Assembly (NCBI GenBank): GCA_963772225.1
Contig: CAVYWD010000002.1
Coordinates: forward strand, 372,001-436,000
Reading direction: 5' to 3'
Source: CAVYWD01 sp963772225
Lineage (GTDB): Bacteria; Myxococcota; Myxococcia; Myxococcales; UBA5297
DNA length: 64,000 bases
A program made the translations under genes and the position numbers. This document shows positions 20,301-29,151 of this stretch, piece after piece. The notes below the pieces were generated by a model that saw nothing but the letters and a program-made list of their open reading frames with translations, made no database searches and was not told the DNA's origin. Every line of letters begins with the position of its first letter. Position 1 is the stretch's first letter.

Positions 20301-21485
20301 ATGCTCCTGGGTGAGATCCTCGTGCAGGAAGGCGTCGTCCGGCCCTCTCAGGTCGAGGACGCGCTGGACGCCCAGATGCTCCATGGCGGCAGGATTGGCA
20401 CGAACCTCGTCGAGGCGGGCGCGGCCGCGGAGTCGCAGATCGCCGCCGCGCTCGGGCGGCAGCACGGGCTGCTCAGCGCGCACGGGGAGATCACTCCCAC
20501 GCCCCAGGCCCTCGCTTGCCTGCCCCCGTCCTTCCTGGACGAGCACAACGTGCTTCCGGCCCGCATCGAGGGCGGCAAGCTCTACCTCCTGGTCATCGAC
20601 CCGGGCGACCTCGCCGTCCAGGATCACGCCGCGTCGGTCGCGGGCAAGCGCGTGGTGCCCATCGTGGTCGCCGAATTTCGGATGGCCCAGCTTCTGCGCC
20701 GCTACGCCGGGGCGTTCAGGCCGGTGCGAGGAGTGGACCTCCAGGCCGCGCGCCGATTCCACGCCGGAGCGGAGCCGGCGACCCGCGCCCCCGCCGACGC
20801 CGACCTGATGAGCGAGGCCGACTTCCAATCGCTCTACGCCGCCGCCGCTCGCGGGGCAGCGAATCGGCCCATCGGCGGCAGGGAATCGCAAGACGACGGC
20901 GACCTCCCGCAGATCGCCGGGGTGGCCCTCGACGAGGGGGCGTCGGCCGCGCCACCGCCCGAAGGCGCGCTCACCCCTTTGACCTTCTCCCAAGCCCAGG
21001 CGTCGCTGAACGAGGTCACCGGCCGGGACGGCGCCGCGCAGGCGTTGATCCGCTTCGCAGCCAGCGGCTCCAGGCGAGCGCTGCTGCTGCAAGTCCACGG
21101 CGACTCGGCGGTGGGCTGGATGGCGGCGGGCGAAGCGATGCCGCCGCGGGCCTGCCGGGTCATCGCGCTCTCGCTGGCGGCGCCGTCCGCTTTTCGGCTC
21201 GTCCGGGACAGCCGCAGCCACTTCTTGGGGCCCGTCCACGAGGATGCCGCGACCGCGCCCCTACTCCAGGCCATCGGAGGCGCGCCCCGGACCGCCGCGC
21301 TGCTTCCCATCCTGGCGGCCGGCCGCGTGGTGAATATCCTGTACGCGGACAACGGCCCGGACCGGCACGCGTCGCCCGAGCTGGGCGAGCTGCTCATCCT
21401 GGCCCAGAGAGCGGGGCGCGCGTACGAGGCCCTCATCGCCGAGCGCCGCGCCGCCTCTCGCGCGAAGCGGGCCAGAGGCGAGTGA
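20301..21485 (+). CDS. MshEN-domain protein with GAF-like C-terminus
   Basis: This 394-residue protein opens with LLGEILVQEGVVRPSQVEDA and GGRIGTNLVEAGAAAESQI, two repeats of the MshEN/GspE-N type that bind c-di-GMP in other proteins. After a linker, the C-terminal part (about 230-375) looks like a GAF-type sensory fold (ALLLQVHGDSAVGWMAAGEA, TAALLPILAAGRVVNILYAD). There is no ATPase domain, so it is not a secretion motor. It is likely a c-di-GMP-responsive adaptor. Its TGA overlaps a possible GTG start of the next gene. Confidence 0.75.
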   Translation: MLLGEILVQEGVVRPSQVEDALDAQMLHGGRIGTNLVEAGAAAESQIAAALGRQHGLLSAHGEITPTPQALACLPPSFLDEHNVLPARIEGGKLYLLVIDPGDLAVQDHAASVAGKRVVPIVVAEFRMAQLLRRYAGAFRPVRGVDLQAARRFHAGAEPATRAPADADLMSEADFQSLYAAAARGAANRPIGGRESQDDGDLPQIAGVALDEGASAAPPPEGALTPLTFSQAQASLNEVTGRDGAAQALIRFAASGSRRALLLQVHGDSAVGWMAAGEAMPPRACRVIALSLAAPSAFRLVRDSRSHFLGPVHEDAATAPLLQAIGGAPRTAALLPILAAGRVVNILYADNGPDRHASPELGELLILAQRAGRAYEALIAERRAASRAKRARGE

Positions 21486-21526
21486 GGGCCGTCAAGCAGG
21501 CCCCGCCGGAAGAGAAGGAGCGTCGA

Positions 21527-23035
21527 TTGAAGTCGGACGTGTGGAAGGGCGGCCTGGCCGCGCTCGCGGGGCTCCTCGCGCTGGCGGCGCCGCCGGCGCG
21601 CGCGGACGTCGACCTGCGGCAGATCGTCGTCGAGCACCGCCTCCAGAACGGGATGAAGTTCCTGCTCGTCCGCCGCCCAGGGGTGCCGGTGTTTGCGGCC
21701 TACGTCCGGGTCAAGGCGGGCGGCGCCGACGAGCAGCCGGGAAAGACCGGGCTCGCGCACCTCTTCGAGCACCTTGCGTTCAAGGGGACCCCCGTCGTCG
21801 GAGCCCGGGACTGGGAGAAGGAGCGGCCCATCCTCCTGGAGATCGCCCGGCTGGGTGAGGAGATCGTCCAGCTCGAGCAGGTCGAGCCCCGGGACGCCGC
21901 GCGCATCCAGGCGCTCGAGGCGCGCATCTCCGAGCTCTCGGCGAAGGAGCGCTCGCTCGAGGACGAGAACGCCATGCTCTCGCTGCTCCTGCGCAACGGC
22001 GGCATCGACGTGAACGCGTCCACCGACAAGGACATGACGAGCTACTACGTGTCGCTGCCGTCGAACCGCCTGGAGCTCTGGGCGCTCCTCGAGGCCTCGC
22101 GCCTGGCCGCGCCGGTGCCGAGGGACTTCTACGCGGAGCGGGCGGTGGTCATGGAGGAGCGCCGGGAGCGCGTGGAGAGCACGCCCGCCGGGGCGCTCTT
22201 CGAGGAGCTCGCTGGAGTGGCCTTCAGCGCCAGCCCCTACCGCTGGCCCACCGTGGGCTACGCGGCGGACCTCGAGTCGCTGACCGTGCACGACGCGCTC
22301 CTGTTCCACCGCGAGCACTACGCGCCCGCGAACGCGGTGGCGGCGCTGGTGGGCGACCTGGACCTGGACCACACCCGGGCCGTGCTCGACCGCACCTTCG
22401 GCGCCATCCCGCCGCGCCCGCTGCCGCGCGTGCCGCCATCGCGCGAGCCGCCGCAGGTGGCCGAGCGGCGCTCGACGCTCTACTTCGAGGCGGCCCCGCA
22501 GGTCGCGGTCGCATTCCACAAGCCGACGCTCCCGGCGCGCGACGACTACGTGTTCGACGTTTTGGAGATCCTCCTGACCGAAGGCCGGGCGAGCAGGCTC
22601 TATAGGACCCTGGTGACCGAGCGTCAGATAGCCGCCGACGTCTACGCGACCACGATGCCCGGGGCGCGGCTGCCGCACCTCTTCGTCGTGGGAGCGACCG
22701 CCCTGGGCGACCACGGCCCGGAGGAGCTCGAGCGGGCGATCCTCGATGAGCTCGACCGGCTCCAGGAGGCGCCGGTGACGGAGGCCGAGCTGGCCATGGT
22801 GCGGGCCAAGCTCGACGCCAGCTTCTCCCGGGAGATCGCCACCGACCAGGGCCTGGCGGAGGGGCTGACGTTCTTCGAGGTGCTCGCCGGCGACTGGCGC
22901 TACCTCGCCGATCATCGCTCGCAGATCGCGTCCATCACCGCCGAGGACGTCCGGAGGGTGGCGCGGACCTACTTCGTCCCGGAGAACCGCACCGTGGTGA
23001 CTCTCCGGCGGCCGGCCGAGGGGGAAGCGCGATGA
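21527..23035 (+). CDS. M16 zinc peptidase, catalytic partner
   Basis: This 502-residue protease has the inverted zinc motif HLFEH (HxxEH) and a downstream Glu in VVMEERRERVES as third ligand. A coiled-coil insert of about 55 residues (ERPILLEIARLGEEIVQLEQ onward) lies between the zinc motif and GGIDVNASTDKDMTSYYV; such inserts are known in part of the family. The N-terminus is a Sec signal peptide ending APPARA. A TTG at 21527 is chosen because AAGGAG precedes it by 6 bases and the signal peptide begins there; a GTG at 21482 is the alternative. It overlaps the second M16 gene. Confidence 0.9.
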   Translation: MKSDVWKGGLAALAGLLALAAPPARADVDLRQIVVEHRLQNGMKFLLVRRPGVPVFAAYVRVKAGGADEQPGKTGLAHLFEHLAFKGTPVVGARDWEKERPILLEIARLGEEIVQLEQVEPRDAARIQALEARISELSAKERSLEDENAMLSLLLRNGGIDVNASTDKDMTSYYVSLPSNRLELWALLEASRLAAPVPRDFYAERAVVMEERRERVESTPAGALFEELAGVAFSASPYRWPTVGYAADLESLTVHDALLFHREHYAPANAVAALVGDLDLDHTRAVLDRTFGAIPPRPLPRVPPSREPPQVAERRSTLYFEAAPQVAVAFHKPTLPARDDYVFDVLEILLTEGRASRLYRTLVTERQIAADVYATTMPGARLPHLFVVGATALGDHGPEELERAILDELDRLQEAPVTEAELAMVRAKLDASFSREIATDQGLAEGLTFFEVLAGDWRYLADHRSQIASITAEDVRRVARTYFVPENRTVVTLRRPAEGEAR

Positions 23036-24516
23036 GGGCGCCGAGCCTCGCCCTCGCCGCGCTGGCGCTCGCCGCGTGCTCCACCGCGGCGCGGCGCCCG
23101 GTCGCAGCGGGCCCTCACCTGGCCGACGATGAAGCCGGCTGGTTCTGGCTGCCGGAGGCTTTGCGCCAAAAGCCCGACGGTCTGCCTGCGGCGCCGCTCG
23201 CCTTCGAGGTGCCGTCGCCGACGATCGAGGCGCTCCCGGACGGCCTGACGCTCTATCTGCTCGAGGACCACTCCGTGCCGCTGGTGCATGTCCAGGCCAT
23301 CGCCGAGCTCGGCTCGCTCGACGACCCTGAAGGCCAGGCGGGACTGTCGTCCGTCCTGGTGTCCGCGATGCGCGCTGGCGGGGCGGGGATTTTGGGGCCG
23401 GAGGCACTCGACGATGCGCTCGAGCGCAGGGCCATGCTCCTGGAAGCCGGGACCTCGGACGAGCTCTCGGAGCTCTCCCTGGACGTCCGCACCGCCGACC
23501 TCGAACGCGGGCTCTCGCTCTTCTTCGACGTGCTTCGGCGCCCGCGGCTCGAGGCGCAAGCGGTGGACTCGGTGCTCCGGCGAGCCCGCGAGGCCGTCCA
23601 CCGCCGCGGCGACGACCCGAACGACCTCGCGTCCCGCGTCCTCCTGCGCACTTTATGGGGCGAGCGCGGCCCTGCGCGCGAGGCGACCGAGGCGTCGCTC
23701 TCGCGGATCTCCCGGGCCGACCTCGTCGCCCTGCACGAGCGAGCCTTCGTCCCCTCTGCCGCGCGCCTCTTGGTCACCGGCGATTTCGACCCGGCGGTGG
23801 TGCGCGCCGCGGCCGCGCGCCTTTCGTCCTCCTGGCCCGCGAAGCCGCGACCCGCGCGGGCGCTGCCGCCGGCCCCGGCCCCGAAACCCCGGCAGGTCCT
23901 CGTCGTCGCCCGCGGGACCACGCAGGCCAAGGTGCGGATCGGCCAGCTGGGCCCCGCGCGGCACGGCGCGGACGAGGAGTGCCTGCGGCTCCTCGACGCG
24001 GTGCTCGGAGGAGCGCCTGGCGCGTCCCGCCTCTACAACGAGATCCGCGACCGCCGCGGGCTGGCCTATGACGTGGAGTCGTCCATCGAGCTGGGGCCCT
24101 CGGGCGGGATGATCCTCGTGGCCGCGGACACGAGGCCGGAGGCGACGCGCGACCTGCTCGGGCGGGCGCTCGAAATCATCGACGGCGTTCGCGGAGCAGC
24201 GCCGGTGCGGCCGGCGGAGCTCGCGGTCGCCAAGGACTCCTTCATCAACTCCTTCGCCTTCCGCTTCGACACCGCCTCCAAGGCCGCCTACGAGCGCGCG
24301 GTCCACGACGCGCTCGGCTATCCGCCGGGCCATCTCGCGACCGAGAGGGACCGGGCTTTGGCGATCACCCCCGAGGCCATCACCGCCGCCGCGCGCTCGA
24401 CCCTGCGCCCTGACACCCTGCAGATCATCGTCGTCGGGGACCCTTCCAAGCTGGGAGACCTGTCGGGCTTCGGTCCCGTCCGCGTGATCGACGGCCTCGA
24501 AGAGCTTCGGCCCTGA
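23032..24516 (+). CDS. M16-family protein, non-catalytic lipoprotein partner
   Basis: This 494-residue M16-fold protein lacks the HxxEH site: the equivalent position reads GSLDDPEGQAGLSSVLV. The conserved C-terminal RG-type segment is kept (NEIRDRRGLAYDVESSIELG). The N-terminus is a lipoprotein signal with lipobox LAAC. It overlaps the catalytic gene by ATGA. M16 proteins often work as an active/inactive pair, so this is probably the substrate-holding half, anchored in the envelope. Confidence 0.88.
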   Translation: MRAPSLALAALALAACSTAARRPVAAGPHLADDEAGWFWLPEALRQKPDGLPAAPLAFEVPSPTIEALPDGLTLYLLEDHSVPLVHVQAIAELGSLDDPEGQAGLSSVLVSAMRAGGAGILGPEALDDALERRAMLLEAGTSDELSELSLDVRTADLERGLSLFFDVLRRPRLEAQAVDSVLRRAREAVHRRGDDPNDLASRVLLRTLWGERGPAREATEASLSRISRADLVALHERAFVPSAARLLVTGDFDPAVVRAAAARLSSSWPAKPRPARALPPAPAPKPRQVLVVARGTTQAKVRIGQLGPARHGADEECLRLLDAVLGGAPGASRLYNEIRDRRGLAYDVESSIELGPSGGMILVAADTRPEATRDLLGRALEIIDGVRGAAPVRPAELAVAKDSFINSFAFRFDTASKAAYERAVHDALGYPPGHLATERDRALAITPEAITAAARSTLRPDTLQIIVVGDPSKLGDLSGFGPVRVIDGLEELRP

Positions 24517-24669
24517 GCGGGTGCGTGGTCGCATTCCGGGCCGAGAGTCCGCGAGGTGAGGAGGACCCGCGCCGGCCGCTGGTTTCTTGCTATCCGAGTT
24601 GCCGGGCGTAGCCTTCTGCTACAGAGCGCAACAAGAGACCGACACGAGAGTCCCGAAGGAGACAACGCG

Positions 24670-25011
24670 ATGACCGACAAGCGCAAGACCCACCGCGTTC
24701 CGCTCGACATCTACCTGAACAAGTTCATCCGGGGCGCGCCGTTCATGGTTCGCGCGCGGGACATCAGCCCGGAGGGCATCTTCTTGACCCAGCTCATCGA
24801 GCCGGACGCCGGGGAGCCGAGGGTGGGCCTCCAGCTGCAGCTCCCCGGCACCCGCGAAGTCATCTATGCCGAGGGCGAGATCGTCCGCGACGGCGACCAC
24901 CCCCGCGGCGGCGGCCACGGAATTCGCTTCACGCTCCTCACCGGCTACCACCGCCGGTTGATCGAGCGGTACGTGTCGCGGCACCTGCCGCTGGCCCAGC
25001 CCGCTCTCTGA
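24670..25011 (+). CDS. PilZ-domain protein
   Basis: This 113-residue protein is a single PilZ domain. It has the c-di-GMP motifs RKTHR (RxxxR) at residues 5-9 and DISPEG (D/NxSxxG) near residue 34. AAGGAG at 24656-24661 sets the ATG at 24670, with spacing 8. There is no output domain, so it probably acts through a binding partner. It adds to several other likely c-di-GMP readers in the window. Confidence 0.9.
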   Translation: MTDKRKTHRVPLDIYLNKFIRGAPFMVRARDISPEGIFLTQLIEPDAGEPRVGLQLQLPGTREVIYAEGEIVRDGDHPRGGGHGIRFTLLTGYHRRLIERYVSRHLPLAQPAL

Positions 25012-25274
25012 TTGACCTTCTCCCGGTTGGCGAGCGGTGAGGAGCGCCCGGGCTCAGATGAAGCGTTGGCGGCCGCAGCCCTGCAGCGTTCGCGATCGCC
25101 TCGCCTTTCGACCGTCATCAAAAGACCCTCGCGCGTGAGCCCAGTCACATCCGCGCCGGGGGAGGGGTGCGATGATCCGACCCGCGCCTTGACTCGCCGA
25201 GCCACGGCGTGTTTGCTCGCGGCGAGTTTCTCGCGTGCAACCCCTGCGCGGCGTGCCCCTCCGAGAGGTGAGCG

Positions 25275-26087
25275 ATGAGACGACTGCTTGCGGTGCTTTG
25301 CCTCTTTCCGGCGATGGCCATGGCGGTCGAGAAAGGGGCCGATCATCCGAAGTCGCGCCCAAACGTGCCGGGCGTCGACTGGTCCACCAAGAGCATCAAG
25401 GCGACGGGCCGCGGAGCGCCCGACTTGAGGGCCCCGTCACCCGCGGCCGCGCGCATCGGCGCCGAGAGGGCGGCGGAGATGGACGCGCTGCGCAACATCC
25501 TCGCCGTGCTGCGCGGCATCCAGCTCACCTCGGACAAGACGGTTGGAGACAGCATGCGGGCCTCCGACGAGGTGCGCACGCGGCTCGAGGGCGAGGCCCG
25601 GGGCTACCGCCGAGTCGACACCCGCTACTTCGACGACGGCGGCGTGGAAATCGACGTGGAGATGAGCATCGAGGGGCTCTTGGCCAAACTGCTGCCCGCG
25701 CCGAGCGGAGCGAAGTCGGCCGAGCTCGCGCCGCTGCCGGCCGCGGGCCAGCCGACGAACACGGGGCTGGTGGTCGACGCTCGAGGCCTGCACCCGAAGC
25801 CCGCCCTCGCCCCCCGGATCCTCGATGGCGCCGGCAAGGACCTCTACGACGCCTCGGCCGTGACGCAGGACGCGCTCAAGGCCAACGGCATCGCCGGCTA
25901 TTTGAAAAGCCTGAACGAGGCGACCCGGAGCGCGAGGGTGGGGGACCGCCCGCTGGTGGTCAAGGCGGTGAAGGTCGCCGGCGCCTCCGACCTCGTCTTG
26001 GGAGACGCGGACGCCAAGAAGCTGAGCGACCCCAGCGGCAACGTCAGCTACCTCGCCGAGGGCCGCGTGATCATCGTCGCCGACTGA
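25275..26087 (+). CDS. exported LPP20-like protein
   Basis: This 270-residue protein has a short signal peptide (LLAVLCLFPAMAMA). The body resembles the LPP20 lipoprotein family (KATGRGAPDL, AAEMDALRNILAVLRGIQL), but no lipobox Cys is present, so it is likely periplasmic. It is first in a four-gene envelope cluster with the FlgT-like, PEGA and FecR proteins. The function is unknown. The 263-base gap upstream (25012-25274) shows no gene. Confidence 0.7.
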   Translation: MRRLLAVLCLFPAMAMAVEKGADHPKSRPNVPGVDWSTKSIKATGRGAPDLRAPSPAAARIGAERAAEMDALRNILAVLRGIQLTSDKTVGDSMRASDEVRTRLEGEARGYRRVDTRYFDDGGVEIDVEMSIEGLLAKLLPAPSGAKSAELAPLPAAGQPTNTGLVVDARGLHPKPALAPRILDGAGKDLYDASAVTQDALKANGIAGYLKSLNEATRSARVGDRPLVVKAVKVAGASDLVLGDADAKKLSDPSGNVSYLAEGRVIIVAD

Positions 26088-26127
26088 CCTCCCGGCCACC
26101 CACGAATACCGCGACAAAGGGAATGCC

Positions 26128-27318
26128 ATGCGAACGATCCTGATTGCGGCCGCAGCAGCGCTCACGCAGATGGGCGCGGCCCTGGCCGAGGAGCCGAAGC
26201 AGCCCGAGGGGAGTTGGGTGACCGCCACCGGCGAGGCCGACTTCAAGTCGGAGGAGGGCATGGCCGCCGCGCGAACCAAGGCCAGGGAATACGCCATTCG
26301 CGCCGCGGTCAATCAGGTCGTGGGCGCCACGGTGTCCAGCGTCTCGGAGATGCAGGACTACACGTTGGTGCGGGACGTCGTCTTCAGCCAGACCGCGGGC
26401 TACGTGAGCAAGGTGGAGAACGTCTCGGAGAAAGTGGACCCGGACAGCGGCACGCTCTCGGTGACGGTCCGGGCCCTGGTCGCGCAGGGCGCGGTGGACA
26501 AGGATGCCGCCGCCATCCAGATGCTCATCGCGCGCAAGGGCGGCGCGCGCATCTACGTGATGGTCGAGGACCGCTCGGTAGATGCGTCCGGCAAGGCGGG
26601 CGCCGCCGGGGGAGTCGTCGTCCGCCACGGCCAGTTCGACGCCGTGCTGCGCGAGGCGCTTCGCAAGGACGGGTTCACGATGCTCGACCCGAACCTCGTC
26701 GACGGCAAGCTGCGCATCAAATCGGCGGTGCAGGGCTTGGCGGTCCCGCAGGAGGTTTCGGAGATCGGCCGGGCCGTGGACGCGAACATCGTCATCTACG
26801 GTCAGGTGACCGTGCAAGAGGGCGAGGTCGACGCCGGCATCGCCCGGGTCTCCAACGCCAGCATCTCGGGCGCCCTGTCCATCCTGGTGCCGGACACCGG
26901 CGCGGTCATCGGCGACGTGAGCCTGAACGAGTCCAAGTCGGAGTACACGGCGAGCAAGGCGAAGGCGCTGGTGCTCGATTCGGCTTCCAAGGGCGCGGCA
27001 CAGGCCGTGCGAACCCGCCTCTACGAGGCCTGGCGCAAAGACGTGGGCGGCAATCAGGTGGTGGTGGTGAACATCTCCGGCGCGCAGACCCTGGAGAGCT
27101 ACGACGCCTTCGTGAACGCCCTCAAGAACCAGGTCCGAGGCGTCAAGGGCGTGAAGTTCGAGAACTACAGTACCGAGAAGTCGACCCTCCAAATCGATTA
27201 CGAAGGCGGAGGCAGGAGCCTCGCCACGGCGCTCGACGGCAAGCGGGTCGCTCGGGTTCTGGTCAGGGTCAAGGGCTTCACGGCCAACTCGGTGCACCTG
27301 GAGCTGGTCGGTAAGTGA
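26128..27318 (+). CDS. exported FlgT-like protein
   Basis: This 396-residue protein has a signal peptide ending GAALA. Its first domain matches the FlgT N-terminal type (WVTATGEADFKSEEG, AREYAIRAAVNQVVGATVSS, QTAGYVSKVENVSE). The middle region (about 130-290) resembles a CsgG/TolB-like fold that binds periplasmic partners (NIVIYGQVTVQEGEV). In flagellated bacteria FlgT sits at the H ring, but no flagellar genes are nearby, so another envelope role is likely. It overlaps the next gene by GTGA. Confidence 0.7.
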   Translation: MRTILIAAAAALTQMGAALAEEPKQPEGSWVTATGEADFKSEEGMAAARTKAREYAIRAAVNQVVGATVSSVSEMQDYTLVRDVVFSQTAGYVSKVENVSEKVDPDSGTLSVTVRALVAQGAVDKDAAAIQMLIARKGGARIYVMVEDRSVDASGKAGAAGGVVVRHGQFDAVLREALRKDGFTMLDPNLVDGKLRIKSAVQGLAVPQEVSEIGRAVDANIVIYGQVTVQEGEVDAGIARVSNASISGALSILVPDTGAVIGDVSLNESKSEYTASKAKALVLDSASKGAAQAVRTRLYEAWRKDVGGNQVVVVNISGAQTLESYDAFVNALKNQVRGVKGVKFENYSTEKSTLQIDYEGGGRSLATALDGKRVARVLVRVKGFTANSVHLELVGK

Positions 27319-27650
27319 CCCGCGCGGCCTTCGCCCTCGTCCTCCTGGGCTGCGCGGCCCCGACTCCGACGCCCGTGGAGCGGGCGTTGGCGGAGCGCGC
27401 GTCGGCCCTGAGCGAAGACCGAGCCGTTCCAGAGGGGCTGGTCCTCACGTGCGAGCCGAAGGAGTCGGAGGTCTCGCTGGACGGAGTCCTTCAGGGGAGC
27501 TGTGAAGACCTCCGGGGCCGGATGATCGCCCTCGGAGACGGGCTGCACCGACTGGAGATTCAGCGGCCCGGCTTTGCGACCTACCGCGCCGAGATCGCGT
27601 TGGGAAAGACTCGGACGGCGCTCGACGTGGCGCTCTCGCCCTCGCGTTGA
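27315..27650 (+). CDS. small PEGA-like lipoprotein
   Basis: This 111-residue protein has a lipobox (LLGC) and a PEGA-type domain (ESEVSLDGVLQGSC, then GDGLHRLEIQRPGFATYRAE). It begins with a GTG inside the stop of the FlgT-like gene. PEGA domains are extracytoplasmic beta folds often linked to surface or polysaccharide systems. The exact role is unknown. Confidence 0.7.
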   Translation: MTRAAFALVLLGCAAPTPTPVERALAERASALSEDRAVPEGLVLTCEPKESEVSLDGVLQGSCEDLRGRMIALGDGLHRLEIQRPGFATYRAEIALGKTRTALDVALSPSR

Positions 27651-27679
27651 CGCCGGCTGCGGCCATTCCGGGAGAAATC

Positions 27680-28375
27680 ATGAAGACAGTCGCCACGATG
27701 GTCTTTGCGCTCCTCGCCCCGGCAGTCTGCGTGGCTGCGCAGGGCGAAGTCACCTTTCTCGAGGGCGGAGCCACCCGGCTGCCGGCCTCGGGAGCCAAGG
27801 TCGCGCTGAGCCTCAAGAGCGCCGTCGAGCAAGGCGACCTGCTGGAGACCGGCGCGGGGGCACGCCTGGAGGTCACGCTGCCGGACCGCAGCGTGGTGCG
27901 GCTGGGGCCCTCTTCGCGCCTGCGCCTGGACGAGGCCGCGTTCTCCGACAACGGGCGTTCGGTCAAGGCAACGCTGCTGTTGGGCAAGGTTTGGTCGAAG
28001 GTCTCGTCGGTGTTCGGCGAGGCGCGCAATTTCGAGGTCCGGACCGAGCACGCGGTGGCGGGAGTGCGCGGCACCATCTTTCGCGTGGAGGCCGACAAGG
28101 CGAAGGCCGTCCTGGTGAGGGTCTACGCCGGCACGGTCGCCGTGGCGGGCCCCTCGACGCCGGTCGCCGAGGTCCCGAAGAAGTCGGCGGAGCACAAGCA
28201 AGTGCCGGGGCCCAAGCAGGTGAACAAGCAGCAGTGGGAGAGGCTCGTCTCCGCGATGATGCAGGTCAAGGTCAGCGCGGCCGGTGTCCCCGAGGAGCCC
28301 ACGCGGTTCGCCGAGGCCGACGAGGCGCAGGACGCCTTTGCCCTCTGGAATCGAGACCGGGACCGCATGGAATAG
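27680..28375 (+). CDS. exported FecR-domain protein
   Basis: This 231-residue protein has a signal peptide (TMVFALLAPAVCVAA) and a FecR domain: GDLLETGAGARLEVTLPDRS, VVRLGPSSRL, and RTEHAVAGVRGTIFRVEAD. There is no sigma factor nearby, so it is unlikely to be a classical FecR signal relay; many myxobacterial FecR proteins are envelope proteins. GGAGA at 27671-27675 sets the ATG at 27680. It is last in the envelope cluster. Confidence 0.8.
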   Translation: MKTVATMVFALLAPAVCVAAQGEVTFLEGGATRLPASGAKVALSLKSAVEQGDLLETGAGARLEVTLPDRSVVRLGPSSRLRLDEAAFSDNGRSVKATLLLGKVWSKVSSVFGEARNFEVRTEHAVAGVRGTIFRVEADKAKAVLVRVYAGTVAVAGPSTPVAEVPKKSAEHKQVPGPKQVNKQQWERLVSAMMQVKVSAAGVPEEPTRFAEADEAQDAFALWNRDRDRME

Positions 28376-28474
28376 CGGAGCCCTGCTCGGGGGCGATGCG
28401 CGGGCGCGGGCGGTTCGTCGAGGATTTGGGCCGGCAGGGTGGATATCCTTGTATCAACCAGGGAGGTCGACCTG

Positions 28475-29128
28475 GTGAGCCGACGGGGGCCCGCTCGGAT
28501 GCCGCGCGAGCTGCAATCCCAGCCGATGGAGACGCGCGCTGCGCGGCCCGCCCTCCAGGCGCTGGCGGGGAGGGGATCCGATTTTTTCACCATTCCCAAC
28601 GCACTGACCCTGCTCCGGGTGCTCCTGGTCCCGGTCTTCCTGACCTACTACTTCGCCGACGAGGCTCGGGTCGCCGCGCTCGTGTTCGCGGTGGCCGCCG
28701 TCACCGACATCTTGGACGGCCTCTTGGCGAGGCTGCTCCGGCAGAGAAGCGCGTTGGGGGCCATCCTCGACCCCTTCGCGGACAAGCTGCTGGGGCTCGC
28801 CTCGCTGATCGCCCTGGTGATCCACCGGCGGCTGCCTCTTTGGTTGCTCGTCCTCTCGCTCCTTCGCGATGGGGTGGTGATCGCGCTTGCGCTCTTCGCC
28901 ATGGCTCGGGGAGCGGCCGTGGCCGCGGCCCCTTCCCGAGTCGGCAAGTACGCGACCTTCTTCGTGAATGCGGCGGTCATCCTTGCCCTGGTCTGGGAGA
29001 TCTCGTACGCTCGCTGGCTGTCGGGCTACGTGCTCGCCACCGCCATCGTCGCAGGGGAGTGCCTGGCGGTGGCGGCCGTCCAGTACGCGCTCAGGTTTGC
29101 TGCGCTGGCCCGGCTTCCTCGCACCTAG
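28475..29128 (+). CDS. CDP-alcohol phosphatidyltransferase, PgsA-like
   Basis: This 217-residue integral membrane enzyme has the full family signature DGx2ARx8Gx3Dx3D, seen as DGLLAR ... GAILDPFAD. It has about six membrane helices. Family members join an alcohol such as glycerol-3-phosphate to CDP-diacylglycerol; the lead FFTIPNALTLLRVLLVPVF fits the PgsA type. The GTG at 28475 is chosen because GGGAGG (28461-28466) precedes it by 8 bases; the frame stays open upstream to 28439. The substrate is not certain. Confidence 0.85.
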   Translation: MSRRGPARMPRELQSQPMETRAARPALQALAGRGSDFFTIPNALTLLRVLLVPVFLTYYFADEARVAALVFAVAAVTDILDGLLARLLRQRSALGAILDPFADKLLGLASLIALVIHRRLPLWLLVLSLLRDGVVIALALFAMARGAAVAAAPSRVGKYATFFVNAAVILALVWEISYARWLSGYVLATAIVAGECLAVAAVQYALRFAALARLPRT

Positions 29129-29151
29129 CCTCGTTCCGCACTCCACACTCC

